Source: Phormidesmis priestleyi BC1401 (lineage in GTDB: Bacteria; Cyanobacteriota; Cyanobacteriia; Leptolyngbyales; Leptolyngbyaceae). Taken from it: 64,000 nt of DNA. Both the position numbers and the translations under genes were made by a program. Below, one piece after another: positions 55,008-63,923 of this stretch. Position 1 is the stretch's first letter, and each line of letters begins with the position of its first letter. The DNA is taken from NCBI RefSeq assembly GCF_001650195.1, contig NZ_LXYR01000015.1, forward strand, positions 39,928 through 103,927, in the 5' to 3' direction. Under the pieces are notes generated by a model. The model did not search any database and had not been told where the DNA came from. It saw only the letters and a program-made list of their open reading frames with translations.

Positions 55008-55077
55008 AAATCAGAAAGAGCACCGACGACTGACCGTGTTTCGTCTCGGTGCTCTTAACTGGTTCGCTCCTCACACA
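55008..55077 (-). ncRNA. candidate small RNA (Yfr2-like), copy 2
   Basis: Minus-strand unit of about 70 bases that begins TGTGAGGAGC-type (GTGTGAGGAGC, 55076-55066), then an AACCAGTTA linker, a hairpin with a ten-base stem (55046-55055 with 55017-55026), loop word CGAAACACGG (55043-55034) and a T-rich tail (CTTTCTGATTTT). A TAAAGT box lies upstream on that strand. The order of elements is as in copy 1 at 18241, while the stem bases differ and covary. It lies tail-to-tail with the HAD gene. Confidence 0.6.
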
Positions 55078-55205
55078 TCGATACTTTAGCTGAGTTGTTT
55101 GAATTTGTCATCGCTTAAGGGATAACAATAACTTATGACGCTTTCATGACATCTCTATGTCGCTTCTGATCATGCAGCAAGCACGTCGCAGACGGACAAA
55201 ATGAA

Positions 55206-55280
55206 CGGTAAGACCCGTTTAGGCTCCGCTCAATGCTCAAAAATAGAATTCTCAGCGGGTTGAACGGAGCTTAAACCCAT
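55206..55280. repeat. inverted repeat element (GGCTC/AGCGGG type), copy 2
   Basis: Arms CCCGTTTAGGCTCCGCTCAATG (start 55214) and, in reverse complement, CAGCGGGTTGAACGGAGCTTAAACCC (55253-55278) pair to a long hairpin with a short AT-rich loop. It shares order and the words AGCGGGTTGA and GAGC with the element at 31164. It is non-coding, 130 bases downstream of the small-RNA candidate. Confidence 0.6.
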
Positions 55281-55336
55281 CCCTACACGTTGACTTTACA
55301 TTGCACCTGTCTACCGATCGGTGAAAATTTTTGATG

Positions 55337-56290
55337 TCAAAGTTCAGAAGGCGCATCTTCGTTTAGCCCACCTTCAATTAACTGATTTAAAAAGCGCTGC
55401 GTGATCATTACTAAACCTAATCTACCTTGAGAGAGTTTCAGCGACGGCTCTGAAGGTGCTCCAAAGATTTGACACGCTTGATAAAAATCTTGAAAAGATT
55501 GACTGAGGGAGATTGCAGACGCTAAACAAGACCGAGAGTTTGTCATTAAATCAGAAAAATCATCTGCGATCGTCACGATTTGAGACATTAATCTCTGTTC
55601 TACTGGATGAATTAGAGAAATCTCTCCGTCAGCCGCCAGCCAGGGAATTGGGTCAGGATCGAGAATCACCCAGGGATCATTTAGAGCGTTGTCCAAACGA
55701 TTTAAGGTAATCGTTGACCCGTGGGCGTGGCGCAACAGAGAGCAGCAACGGGCATGGCTGTGTTGACAAACAAACAGCCCTCTCTTGTCTTCTAGTAAGT
55801 CGATCGAGACTGGCACGGGTTTGTCTGGGTGCGATCGCGATGGAGGCTTCATTAGGCACTGCAACCAAATCGACAAGCCACGATCGCCCAACTCAAACTG
55901 AAGCAGTCCATTAGAAAAGACCTTTCCTGTAAAATCACTGAGAACTCTTTCAGCCGTTGTCATATTCCCTTGACAAAAATTTACGTTTCTTGAGTGAAAT
56001 GCATCTAAGATTTGATACGCTATGTCTAAGGCGTTTCTCCGTAACACTGAGGAAAGCTGTAGAGCGATCGATGACTCATAAACGGCTCTAAACCTCCCAT
56101 CTTTCACCTGTTTGAGCGAGGTCAACATTAGGAGAGTCGTAGCTTTGGAAAAATCAACGTGATCTTGAGTCGTATTCGGCAACACCTTTTTTACCGCAAC
56201 ATCTACCTGAGGGTAGGTTACTTCGTAAAGTTCGGCCCGCAACAATGTGCGAAGCGTAAGATAAGCAATCTTATGTAAGCCATCAGTCAT
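55337..56290 (-). CDS. DALR anticodon-binding-domain-like protein (ArgRS-tail paralogue)
   Basis: A 317-residue protein without a catalytic synthetase domain. The C-terminal 200 residues resemble the DALR domain of arginyl-tRNA synthetase: the FVCQHSHARCCSLLRHA box (compare the YAHARICS segment of ArgRS), then SFQDFYQACQIFG and the QGRLGLVMITQRFLNQLIEG end. The N-terminal 150 residues are helical and not assigned. Such ArgRS-tail paralogues occur in cyanobacteria with unknown role, perhaps tRNA binding. The gene stands alone. Confidence 0.6.
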   Translation of the reverse strand: MTDGLHKIAYLTLRTLLRAELYEVTYPQVDVAVKKVLPNTTQDHVDFSKATTLLMLTSLKQVKDGRFRAVYESSIALQLSSVLRRNALDIAYQILDAFHSRNVNFCQGNMTTAERVLSDFTGKVFSNGLLQFELGDRGLSIWLQCLMKPPSRSHPDKPVPVSIDLLEDKRGLFVCQHSHARCCSLLRHAHGSTITLNRLDNALNDPWVILDPDPIPWLAADGEISLIHPVEQRLMSQIVTIADDFSDLMTNSRSCLASAISLSQSFQDFYQACQIFGAPSEPSLKLSQGRLGLVMITQRFLNQLIEGGLNEDAPSEL

Positions 56291-56567
56291 AGTATCTACG
56301 GTTGATATCTCAGATGAAATGAGGTTCGCTTAAAAATCCTTGAGTTCGATAGTCACTTCTACTGAGTGTGGTTATCATTACTGAAGTTTTGCAAACTGGG
56401 AAGTCAGATTTTTATATTATTGATACGTCAGTAAAAATGCCAAGAATGCTATAAGTATGTGAATTTCTTTCGCCCTGTCTCCATCCCGATTAAAGATGCG
56501 GCTATTCTTCGGTTTTGCTGACTACTCAGCGCTTGTCAAAGTTCTCACATTGTCCTCCAACTAACTT

Positions 56568-57272
56568 ATGTACTCAGTACCTCCCCAACAAAATTCTGAA
56601 GCGTCTCGTCCATTTTTAACCTGGCAACGGATTATTGACTGGGCGCAAGAACACTACCGAGTTCGCTCTTTTAACAAAGACGAAAAGGTTCCGACCCGTC
56701 CAGGTCTGCTTTATCTCGTTCAGAAAGGGGCGGTCCGACTGGTGGGCACGGCTCAGGTAAACGCAACGGGCACTACCCCTACTCGGCTGGCTCGAATTAG
56801 TCCAGAAGAGGCGTTTTTGGGCTTTGTAGGCACAGGTCAACCCTTTGAAATCGTTGCACAGTCTCCGTTTACCTTGCAGAGCTATGCCCACGTCGATCAG
56901 ACCTCTGTGATTTGGATGTATTGGCACGACTTAGACAACTGGCCTCACTTCCGCCGCGAAGTGCTAGATGCCTTCCGCTATCAGCATCAGCGCAAGCTTC
57001 TCTGGTTGAGCACCTTGGGTCAGCGTCGTACGATCGACCGTCTTCTAGGCTTTCTCACCCTGCTAATTGAAGAGTATGGTGAGCCGACCGATGAAGGCTA
57101 TTGTTTGCCCTTTCCGTTAACTCATGCTCAGATTGGCAGCGCGATCGGGTCTACGCGGGTGACGGTAACTCGTCTGATGGGCAAACTGCGTCAAAAAGGC
57201 ATGATTCGCACTCAGGGCGATAATCTGCTCTGCTTGCCGACTGATTCGGTTTTGACAACTCGGAACGCCTAA
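56568..57272 (+). CDS. Crp/Fnr family transcriptional regulator
   Basis: A 234-residue protein. Residues 30-130 form a cyclic-nucleotide-binding-like beta roll (KVPTRPGLLYLVQKGAVRLV, EEAFLGFVGTGQPFEI), and the C-terminal helix-turn-helix is THAQIGSAIGSTRVTVTRLM followed by GKLRQKGMIRTQ. The phosphate-binding cassette for cAMP (normally RxS/T) is not evident, so it may sense another signal or none. It differs from NtcA. It runs towards ndhD, and the hairpin at 57294 separates the two. Confidence 0.82.
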   Translation: MYSVPPQQNSEASRPFLTWQRIIDWAQEHYRVRSFNKDEKVPTRPGLLYLVQKGAVRLVGTAQVNATGTTPTRLARISPEEAFLGFVGTGQPFEIVAQSPFTLQSYAHVDQTSVIWMYWHDLDNWPHFRREVLDAFRYQHQRKLLWLSTLGQRRTIDRLLGFLTLLIEEYGEPTDEGYCLPFPLTHAQIGSAIGSTRVTVTRLMGKLRQKGMIRTQGDNLLCLPTDSVLTTRNA

Positions 57273-57293
57273 AACTTCTGAATAGGTTCCAAT

Positions 57294-57332
57294 AAAAGAG
57301 GCAAGAAGTGATGAATACTTCCTGCCTCTTTT
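57294..57332. terminator. bidirectional terminator between the Crp gene and ndhD
   Basis: A 15-base stem with one mismatch (AAAAGAGGCAAGAAG 57294-57308 with CTTCCTGCCTCTTTT 57318-57332). It has A-tracts on one side and T-tracts on the other, so it can end transcription in both directions. It lies 22 bases after the Crp stop and 16 bases after the ndhD stop. Confidence 0.85.
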
Positions 57333-57347
57333 GTCATACTAGCCAGC

Positions 57348-58940
57348 TTATCGAATTTCAGGAGCCTGAACAGATTCGCTAAAGGGCTGCATTGCCACAG
57401 GCTTTTGGTTTTGCTGAAGTGCCAATGTGGGCACTTGACCTCGAAGCCGAGCCGTTAGCTGAATCGTTTTAGCATCGTAGATTTGAGTCAACAGCTTGGG
57501 GTAGAAGCCAATGCCAATAATGGGGATCAGCAAGCTGGCAATGATGAACACCTCGCGCGGCTCCGCATCGACTAGAACTTCGTGAGAAGTCAGTTCTTTG
57601 TTCTCAGGTCCATAGAAGATTTCTCGCAGCATTGAGAGGAGGTAAATCGGGGTCAAGACAACTCCGATCGCCGCTAAACACACAATAATCACTCGGAAGG
57701 TCAGACTGTATGCGTCGCTGGTGGCAAACCCAACAAACACCATCAGTTCAGCCACAAATCCGCTCATACCAGGCATTGCCAGAGATGCGAGGGAACAGGC
57801 GGTGAACATTGAGAAAATTTTGGGCATTTGCTTACCCACGCCGCCCATTTCATCGAGCATCAGGGTGTGAGTCCGATCGTAGGTTGCCCCCACTAGGAAG
57901 AATAGACTTGCGCCAATCAAACCGTGAGAGACCATTTGCAGCACCGCACCGCTCAAGCCCAAATCGGTGAACGAAGCGATCCCAATCAGCACAAACCCCA
58001 TGTGGGAAATCGACGAATAGGCAATCTTGCGTTTGAGGTTGCGTTGAGCAAAGGACGTGAGTGCCGCATAAATAATGTTGACGACTCCTAATACGACCAA
58101 GGCAGGCGCAACTGTGGCATGAGCCGCCGGGAGCATTTCGGCATTCATCCGAATGAGAGCATAGCCGCCCATCTTCAGCAAAATTCCTGCTAGCAGCATG
58201 TGAACGGGGGCGGTCGCTTCTCCGTGGGCATCCGGCAACCAAGTGTGTAGGGGAATGATCGGCAACTTAACCGCGTAGGCGATCAGAAATGCCGTGTAGA
58301 TCCACAGTTGGAAGATCAGAGGGTAGTCTTTAGCAGCCAGCGATCGGAAGTCAAAGGTCACCTCTCCGCCGTAAAATGCCATCGCCAGTGCAGCCACCAG
58401 AATGAACAGCGATCCCCCCGCCGTGTAGAGGATAAATTTGGTCGCCGCATACAGCCGTTTTTTTCCGCCCCAGATCGACAGCAAGAAGTAAATGGGAACC
58501 AGTTCAAGCTCCCATGACAAGAAGAACAGCAGCATATCCTGTACGGCAAAGACCGCAATCTGTCCGCCAAACATGACCAGCATCAAGAAATAGAACAGCT
58601 TTGGTTTAAGGGTGACGGGCCAAGCCGCCAAGATTGCCAGGGTAGTGATAAATCCCGTCAGAATGATCAACGGCATGGATAAACCATCTGCACCGACTGA
58701 CCAGTTCAAATCGAGTTGCGGCACCCAGGCATAACTTTCGACAAGCTGCAAATCTGGGTTCGCAAAATCATATTGGGTATAGAACGCGTAGACAATCAGC
58801 GCGAAGTCGAGCAATCCTACAACTAGGGCATACCAGCGAACCGTTTTGCCCTCTTTATCAGGAATGAGGGGAATCAAGAAAGAGGCTGCGATCGGAAACA
58901 AAATAATCGTAGTCAGCCAGGGAAAATCTGCCGTTAGCAT
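57348..58940 (-). CDS. ndhD: NAD(P)H-quinone oxidoreductase subunit 4 (NdhD1)
   Basis: A 530-residue, 14-helix proton-pump subunit of NDH-1. The conserved [19 protein letters not shown] and the [11 protein letters not shown] stretch, with the transmembrane Glu/Lys/His network of the ND4 family, are present. Without CupA nearby it belongs to the constitutive NdhD1/D2 type rather than the CO2-uptake NdhD3/D4 type; that choice is an inference from the ndhF1 partner upstream. It takes part in respiratory and cyclic electron flow in the thylakoid. Downstream of ndhF1 by 121 bases on the same strand. Confidence 0.95.
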   Translation of the reverse strand: MLTADFPWLTTIILFPIAASFLIPLIPDKEGKTVRWYALVVGLLDFALIVYAFYTQYDFANPDLQLVESYAWVPQLDLNWSVGADGLSMPLIILTGFITTLAILAAWPVTLKPKLFYFLMLVMFGGQIAVFAVQDMLLFFLSWELELVPIYFLLSIWGGKKRLYAATKFILYTAGGSLFILVAALAMAFYGGEVTFDFRSLAAKDYPLIFQLWIYTAFLIAYAVKLPIIPLHTWLPDAHGEATAPVHMLLAGILLKMGGYALIRMNAEMLPAAHATVAPALVVLGVVNIIYAALTSFAQRNLKRKIAYSSISHMGFVLIGIASFTDLGLSGAVLQMVSHGLIGASLFFLVGATYDRTHTLMLDEMGGVGKQMPKIFSMFTACSLASLAMPGMSGFVAELMVFVGFATSDAYSLTFRVIIVCLAAIGVVLTPIYLLSMLREIFYGPENKELTSHEVLVDAEPREVFIIASLLIPIIGIGFYPKLLTQIYDAKTIQLTARLRGQVPTLALQQNQKPVAMQPFSESVQAPEIR

Positions 58941-59061
58941 TCTAGTTTTTAAGGTTTAGTGATTACGGGTTCAAAAATTTCGCTAATGTTTTTCTATGGG
59001 AGGGTTAGCAGTCAGCAAGATTTTAGCGATCGCTGCTAACCGCTAACCTCTGTCAACGGCT

Positions 59062-61140
59062 TTAGGTTACGCCAGAGAAGATGACCAGACCCAACACAGC
59101 GACGAAGATAATCAGCGCATAGAATTGAGCGCGACCATTTTCAAGGTATTTCAGCCCCTCACCTGTCAGCAGCGTGGCTAAACCAGCCAGGTTGACTACT
59201 CCATCTACCACTTTGGAATCGACCTCTAAAACTTGGCGTGCCAGTCGGCGACTTCCCTTCACAAATAATTCGTCGTAGATCTCGTCGATATACCACTTGT
59301 TCTTTGAGAGCCTGTAGAAGAACGGAATCTTAGCCGCGATCGCGCTGGGATCAATCTTTTGCTGTAGGTACATTAGGATGGCGATCGAGATTCCAATCAG
59401 CGAGATGCCGACTGAGCTACCTGCCATCACATAAAACTCAGACAGCGTTTCTTGTCCGGCTTCTGCGGCAAGCTGCACCGTCTCACCCGGCGCATGAATA
59501 AACGCCTCAAAGTAGTTGTGAAACGGCGTTCCGACCAAGCCAATCAGCGTTGAAGGCACTGCCAAAATCAGCAATGGCAGCGTCATCGAGAGCGGAGATT
59601 CATGAGGGTCATGACTAGAATGATCCTCTCCGTAGGCGGATTCTTCTTCGTGGGTCGGCTCGATCGTCAATTCTCTAGGGTCCATCGCACCGGGACCGAA
59701 CGCCAGCCCCATACTCTGAAGTTGCTCATTGCGAATCGTTTGCTTAACGGCAGTATCATTGCCCCGAAACTTGCCTTCAAAGGTCATGAAATACATGCGG
59801 AACATGTAGAAGGCAGTGATCCCAGCAGTTAGATAGCCGATGATCCAGAGAACCGGATTTGCCGCAAACGTCGCTCCTAAGATTTCGTCCTTAGACCAAA
59901 ACCCTGCAAACGGCGGAATTCCAGAAATGGCTAGGGTTCCAACCAAAAAGGTGAAAGCGGTGAGCGGCATATATTTCCGCAGTCCGCCCATCATTCTCAT
60001 ATCTTGAGCGTAAGCAGCATCATGACCGACGGCGCTCTCCATACCGTGAATGACAGAGCCAGAACCCAAGAACAGCATCGCTTTGAAGAAGGCGTGGGTC
60101 ATCAGGTGGAATAAGCCCGCGCTGTAAGCGCCGACTCCCATTGCCATCACCATATACCCCAACTGGGACATCGTGGAGTAAGCCAAGCCCTTCTTAATGT
60201 CGTTTTGGGTAATGGCGATCGAGGCTCCCAAAAATGCTGTAAACGCTCCCGTCCACGAGATAACCGTCATTGCAGACGGAATCGCTTCAAACATGGGGAA
60301 CATCCGAGCAATGAGGAAGACCCCTGCTGCCACCATCGTTGCGGCGTGGATTAGAGCCGAGATCGGGGTCGGACCTTCCATCGCATCAGGAAGCCAGACG
60401 TGTAGGGGAAACTGTGCCGATTTTGCGACGGGACCCAAAAAGACTAAAATCGCAAACAGCGCGGCGAGCGCACCGGGGATCGCACCCGATGCCACGAGAT
60501 CTTGAAGCCGCGTTGCAACCACCTCAAAGTCAAAACTGCGAGTCGCCCAATATAAACCCAAAATGCCGAGCAGTAACCCAAAGTCACCGACTCGGTTTGT
60601 GACAAATGCCTTCTGACACGCATCTGCTGCCGCTTTGCGGTTAAACCAGAAGCCAATCAGCAAATAAGAACACATCCCCACTAGTTCCCAGAAGATGTAG
60701 ACCTGCACCAGGTTGGGACTAATTACTAACCCCAGCATTGAGGAACTGAATAGGCTTAAATACGCATAGAAACGAACATAACCAGGATCATGCGCCATGT
60801 AGCCATCGGTGTAGATCATCACCAAAAACGCTACAGTCGTCACAATCACGAGCATCAATGACGCTAGAGGGTCAACGACATAGCCCATCGATAGGTGAAA
60901 ATCTCCGGCTGATGCCCACTCAAACAGGCGAGTGTAGGGTTCATGCCCCTGGAGTTGGCTCCAGAAGAGGGCAAAGGAGAAAGTCATCGCAGCGCCCAAA
61001 AGCGACACGATCAAAATAGAGTTTGCCTGTCGGAGACGGTTGGTGTCTTTGTTAAACGAAACCAGCCCAAGACCAACAATCATCGCGCCTGCCAGGGGCA
61101 AGACGGGAATTAGCCAGGCATATTGATAAATTGGTTCCAT
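59062..61140 (-). CDS. ndhF: NAD(P)H-quinone oxidoreductase subunit 5 (NdhF1)
   Basis: A 692-residue ND5-type antiporter-like subunit with about 16 helices and the long lateral helix near the C-terminus. The core includes FWELVGMCSYLLIGFWF, QFPLHVWLPDAMEGPTPISA and LGYMVMAMGVGAYSAGLFHL. A charged loop (HEEESAYGEDHSSHDPHESP, near 500) is a cyanobacterial feature. It sits at the distal end of the NDH-1 membrane arm and pumps protons. Forms a transcription unit with ndhD1 just downstream. Confidence 0.96.
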   Translation of the reverse strand: MEPIYQYAWLIPVLPLAGAMIVGLGLVSFNKDTNRLRQANSILIVSLLGAAMTFSFALFWSQLQGHEPYTRLFEWASAGDFHLSMGYVVDPLASLMLVIVTTVAFLVMIYTDGYMAHDPGYVRFYAYLSLFSSSMLGLVISPNLVQVYIFWELVGMCSYLLIGFWFNRKAAADACQKAFVTNRVGDFGLLLGILGLYWATRSFDFEVVATRLQDLVASGAIPGALAALFAILVFLGPVAKSAQFPLHVWLPDAMEGPTPISALIHAATMVAAGVFLIARMFPMFEAIPSAMTVISWTGAFTAFLGASIAITQNDIKKGLAYSTMSQLGYMVMAMGVGAYSAGLFHLMTHAFFKAMLFLGSGSVIHGMESAVGHDAAYAQDMRMMGGLRKYMPLTAFTFLVGTLAISGIPPFAGFWSKDEILGATFAANPVLWIIGYLTAGITAFYMFRMYFMTFEGKFRGNDTAVKQTIRNEQLQSMGLAFGPGAMDPRELTIEPTHEEESAYGEDHSSHDPHESPLSMTLPLLILAVPSTLIGLVGTPFHNYFEAFIHAPGETVQLAAEAGQETLSEFYVMAGSSVGISLIGISIAILMYLQQKIDPSAIAAKIPFFYRLSKNKWYIDEIYDELFVKGSRRLARQVLEVDSKVVDGVVNLAGLATLLTGEGLKYLENGRAQFYALIIFVAVLGLVIFSGVT

Positions 61141-61434
61141 CGCTCACGCCTAGTTTAGAGTTCTTTACTATACAGGGTAGTCAATTTAGGAGAATATGAG
61201 AAACCCTTCTCCCAAACTCCTAGGATGCAGATTTGCCGCCTAAGTCTCTACGGGATAGTATTTCCAATTTGTTTATAGACAACATCTGTAGAAAGACAGG
61301 CAAAAGAGCCTAGTTATCTTAAGAATCTGAGACGAAGTGAATAAATCTCTCGATCGCCGCCCGCATTCCATAAAAATAAGGACGATCGATCTCGATCGCC
61401 CCTACTCTAAGTATTAAAAACCAATCATTAAAGT

Positions 61435-61773
61435 TTAGATATTGCCTTGAGTCGGAATGACTTCCTGCAAAACCGTTCGTAGCTCGTCGCGTTTGTGATA
61501 GCTATCGAGTCGGTGGAGCAGTTTGCCTCCTTGAAATAATAAAACAGTCGGTAAAGTTGTAATTCTGTAACTGCTGGCTAACTTCAGATTTTCATCGGCG
61601 TTGATCCCAATGAGCTTAATTTGGTCTCCTGAGTCCGATCGCAGTTTTGCTAAAGAAGGCTCAATCAATCGACACAGGCTGCACCACGGTGCCCAAAAAT
61701 GAACAAGGACAGGCGATGAAGATTCCAGAACTTCTTCTGAAAACACCTGTTCGTTGATGACAGTTCGCATCAT
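61435..61773 (-). CDS. thioredoxin-family protein with WCSLC active site
   Basis: A 112-residue thioredoxin fold: SSPVLVHFWAPWCSLCRLIEP with Cys31 and Cys34. The dipeptide between the cysteines is Ser-Leu where canonical thioredoxins have Gly-Pro. The cis-Pro loop RITTLPTVLLFQGGKLLHR is preserved. A different dipeptide usually shifts redox potential, so its role may not be that of a general thioredoxin. Start at 61773 or, equally, three bases later (tandem ATG). Located 45 bases downstream of the Z-ISO gene on the same strand. Confidence 0.88.
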   Translation of the reverse strand: MMRTVINEQVFSEEVLESSSPVLVHFWAPWCSLCRLIEPSLAKLRSDSGDQIKLIGINADENLKLASSYRITTLPTVLLFQGGKLLHRLDSYHKRDELRTVLQEVIPTQGNI

Positions 61774-61817
61774 TATCTTGTTTTAAATTGAGTGTTTACA
61801 ATTGCCTTGGGATCATC

Positions 61818-62531
61818 CTACCAGGGTACACGACTGGTTGCATCGATTAAAATTGGGTGTGCCCATGAGAGCAGCCAGATAAAAGCGGCAACTCCTAGAT
61901 AAGAAGGGCGAAGAAACTCTTTCCATTCAAAGGTTTGACGGTTTTGCAGGATTGCTAGAAACGGAGTGATCGACGTGCGTTCTTTCACTAACTCAAATGC
62001 ATTTCCGTACCGCAACTGCAATCGCCGATCGCCATGCCACACGCCAAAGATGTGATGCAGGATCAGCCCGATCGAGGTCACTAAAGTAAAGGTCGTTCCC
62101 AACCATAGAGTATGCGCAATACACCAAATCACTTGCCCAATCATTTGCGGATGCCGAGTGACGCGAATAATGCCCGACTCGTATAAATGAACTTCAGGCT
62201 TTTGAATAGCTGCGATTTCTAGCAGATTGAAGGTGGCGGGATATAGAAAAAAGAATGAGATGGCAGAGAGAATCCAGACGATTGCCTCAACCCCCGGAAC
62301 GCCTTTCACATTCCAAAGCTCTAGACCGTCATAGCGATGATTAAAGAAATAGATGATCATCGGAACAGCAATTCCTAGACTTACCACGGCAAACACAACT
62401 CGGTAAAGTCGGGCACCGATGCGTTTTTCAGCCCAGGGACGCAGCGCGGCAAGACCGCTGTGGGCGATCGCGAACCCAACAAGCAGTCCAAAAATAACAA
62501 AGTGGCTGGGAGTAAGCCAGTCGTAAGGCAT
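61818..62531 (-). CDS. 15-cis-zeta-carotene isomerase (Z-ISO, NnrU family)
   Basis: A 237-residue heme-binding membrane protein. It has six to seven hydrophobic helices and the Z-ISO blocks IAHSGLAALRPWAEKRIGAR, FNHRYDGLELWNVKGVPGV, SFFFLYPATFNLLEIAA, ITRHPQM-type (TRHPQMIGQVIWCIAHTLWLG) and HHIFGVWHGDRRL. These agree closely with plant Z-ISO, which isomerises the 15-cis bond of zeta-carotene on the way to lycopene, and with its cyanobacterial homologues, so I prefer this over the denitrification-linked NnrU role. It lies upstream of the thioredoxin gene. Confidence 0.85.
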   Translation of the reverse strand: MPYDWLTPSHFVIFGLLVGFAIAHSGLAALRPWAEKRIGARLYRVVFAVVSLGIAVPMIIYFFNHRYDGLELWNVKGVPGVEAIVWILSAISFFFLYPATFNLLEIAAIQKPEVHLYESGIIRVTRHPQMIGQVIWCIAHTLWLGTTFTLVTSIGLILHHIFGVWHGDRRLQLRYGNAFELVKERTSITPFLAILQNRQTFEWKEFLRPSYLGVAAFIWLLSWAHPILIDATSRVPW

Positions 62532-62599
62532 GGAGTTGAAACAGAAACTAAAGTACTAGATATTAGCTTACAGGGAATTAGGAAGTCCGGGATCAGGGA

Positions 62600-63130
62600 T
62601 CAGGAATGCTCCGAGTTTTGACCTACCTGCGGCTCAAGATCGATCGCGTAGAGATTTCCTTGGGTTCCGTTCCAGGTGGATAGGAGTAATCCAAATTTGC
62701 CAAAGGGCGCGATCACACAGGGATTAACCGGAGCCGCTCTACGATCGAGGGTCTGTCCATTCCGATCGAGCAAAATCATCTGTCCCTGACGATCTATCAA
62801 AATGTAGCCCCAGGAAGTAGCCGCTAGAAACGTTGGCGTGATCTTGATCGCCATTCGGTTCAGCTTTAACGGCTTGAGATTAATGATTAGAATCGACTTT
62901 GGATGTTCTGGTTCGGTGGCGATTAGAGAATAGGAACTGAAGCCTAGAAGAACCCAATCGAGATTTACTGCTAATTCTAAGCGACCGATCGCCTATCGTC
63001 GTCGGGTAAAAAACTCTAGCAGGGTTCCTTTAGTCAACTCGTGAGAAAGAGCACCAAGATGGCGAGAATCGAGTGCCAGAAGTTTGAATAAATGAGCAGT
63101 AGATAGAGATGAACTGAGAATCGCTGAATC
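62600..63130 (-). pseudogene. beta-propeller-like protein, 5'-truncated with a nonsense codon
   Basis: The 84-codon intact frame (MAIKITPTFLAATSWGYILI, DRQGQMILLDRNGQTLDRRA, APFGKFGLLLSTWNGTQGNL) is only the end of a longer one. Reading upstream in the same frame gives LDWVLLGFSSYSLIATEPEH, then a TAG at 62993-62995 after FFTRRR (a Gln codon is likely in relatives). Before it comes HLFKLLALDSRHLGALSHEL. The frame closes near 63140 without a start. The repeated blade-like pattern suggests a WD/propeller-type protein, but I do not know the family. The gene looks dead or severely shortened. Confidence 0.6.
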
Positions 63131-63371
63131 GGCAAATATTTAATAAACTGAGCGGCGTTTGAAGGTCGATCGTGGCTGCCCAATTGATCGAGGCGAGAAA
63201 TTGACTGACGCTGAGGGTCAAATCTAGAGAAGTGTTGTCATCAAGAAGCGAAGCAAATCGGATTTCTTGAACCTCGATCGGCTGATCATCCCAGTTGCAG
63301 GCTTTAAAAAACTGTTGAACCGATGACTGAAGCCAAGTTTGAGTCTTTGGGGGATGAGTCGTGCGGTTCAT
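63030..63371 (-). CDS. hypothetical protein downstream of V4R gene, 3' part doubtful
   Basis: A 113-codon frame whose start overlaps the V4R stop in ATGA (63368-63371), so they are coupled. The first 75 residues (TWLQSSVQQFFKACNWDDQP, DLTLSVSQFLASINWAATID) look like the small cyanobacterial protein usually found there. After that the reading becomes atypical and its last 100 bases overlap, in another frame, the propeller-like remnant. A deletion joining the two genes would explain this. Confidence 0.5.
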   Translation of the reverse strand: MNRTTHPPKTQTWLQSSVQQFFKACNWDDQPIEVQEIRFASLLDDNTSLDLTLSVSQFLASINWAATIDLQTPLSLLNICRFSDSQFISIYCSFIQTSGTRFSPSWCSFSRVD

Positions 63372-63712
63372 CGCAGTTCTCCCCCTCGAAGCCGCTTTTC
63401 GATGTCTCTAGCAGTAGCACTTTCATTCATCCAAAACGAGGCGGCATCAATGCGTTCCTGTCCGCCTAAGAGAAACTTGCAGTACGTTTCTCCCATCGAA
63501 TAGCACTGAATTTCGATGCAGCTCAGTTGCTTTTTGACTAGCTCAGTGAAGAATCCGGCAAATAAGCCTGCGTAGAGATAGCAAACGGGTTTACCGACAT
63601 CGCCAAGAGTTCGGGCGACGGCAGAATCAAAGATATTAATGAACATGAAGCCTTGCTTGCGATCGCCCATGTCGATTTCCCAGCGCCCCCAGCCTTGAGA
63701 GGTAAAGGGTCA
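63368..63712 (-). pseudogene. V4R-domain protein, 5' end lost and nonsense codon
   Basis: The intact frame from ATG 63670 reads FINIFDSAVARTLGDVGKPV, AGLFAGFFTELVKKQLSCIE, IQCYSMGETYCKFLLGGQER: the V4R domain (4-vinyl-reductase-like, a small-ligand-binding domain), with its conserved Cys in CYSMGE and YCKF. Upstream in frame WGRWEIDMGDR continues to SQGWG, but a TGA at 63710-63712 (after TWW) and a further TAA precede it, and then comes the palindromic repeat at 63795. Relatives are longer, so this copy is truncated. Residual function of the intact 100-residue part is possible. Confidence 0.6.
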
Positions 63713-63794
63713 CCACCAGGTTTCGAGCAAGAACAGCAAGTTGGTTTAGCTGAGATCTTGCACCTGAACTAAACCTCTCTCGTTTCTGGCATTC

Positions 63795-63923
63795 ACCCGC
63801 CCGTGATTGAACATCACGGTCTAGCGGTGCGAAGTCCACTCAAGGGACTGAGAGAGGGTTTGAGGTTCAGTCCGTTTCAACGGACTTCGCAAGGCTAGCC
63901 CGGAATTCCATTCACGGGCGGGA
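63795..63923. repeat. palindromic repeat, second copy of the core found at 22506-22637
   Basis: Begins ACCCGCCCGTGATTGAACAT and ends TTCACGGGCGGGA, whose ends are mutually inverted. Inside are GCGAAGTCC (63829 on) and its complement GGACTTCGC (63881 on), able to fold into one long branched hairpin. It matches the element at 22506-22637 over the first 60 bases at high identity. It lies immediately upstream of the truncated V4R gene. Confidence 0.75.
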
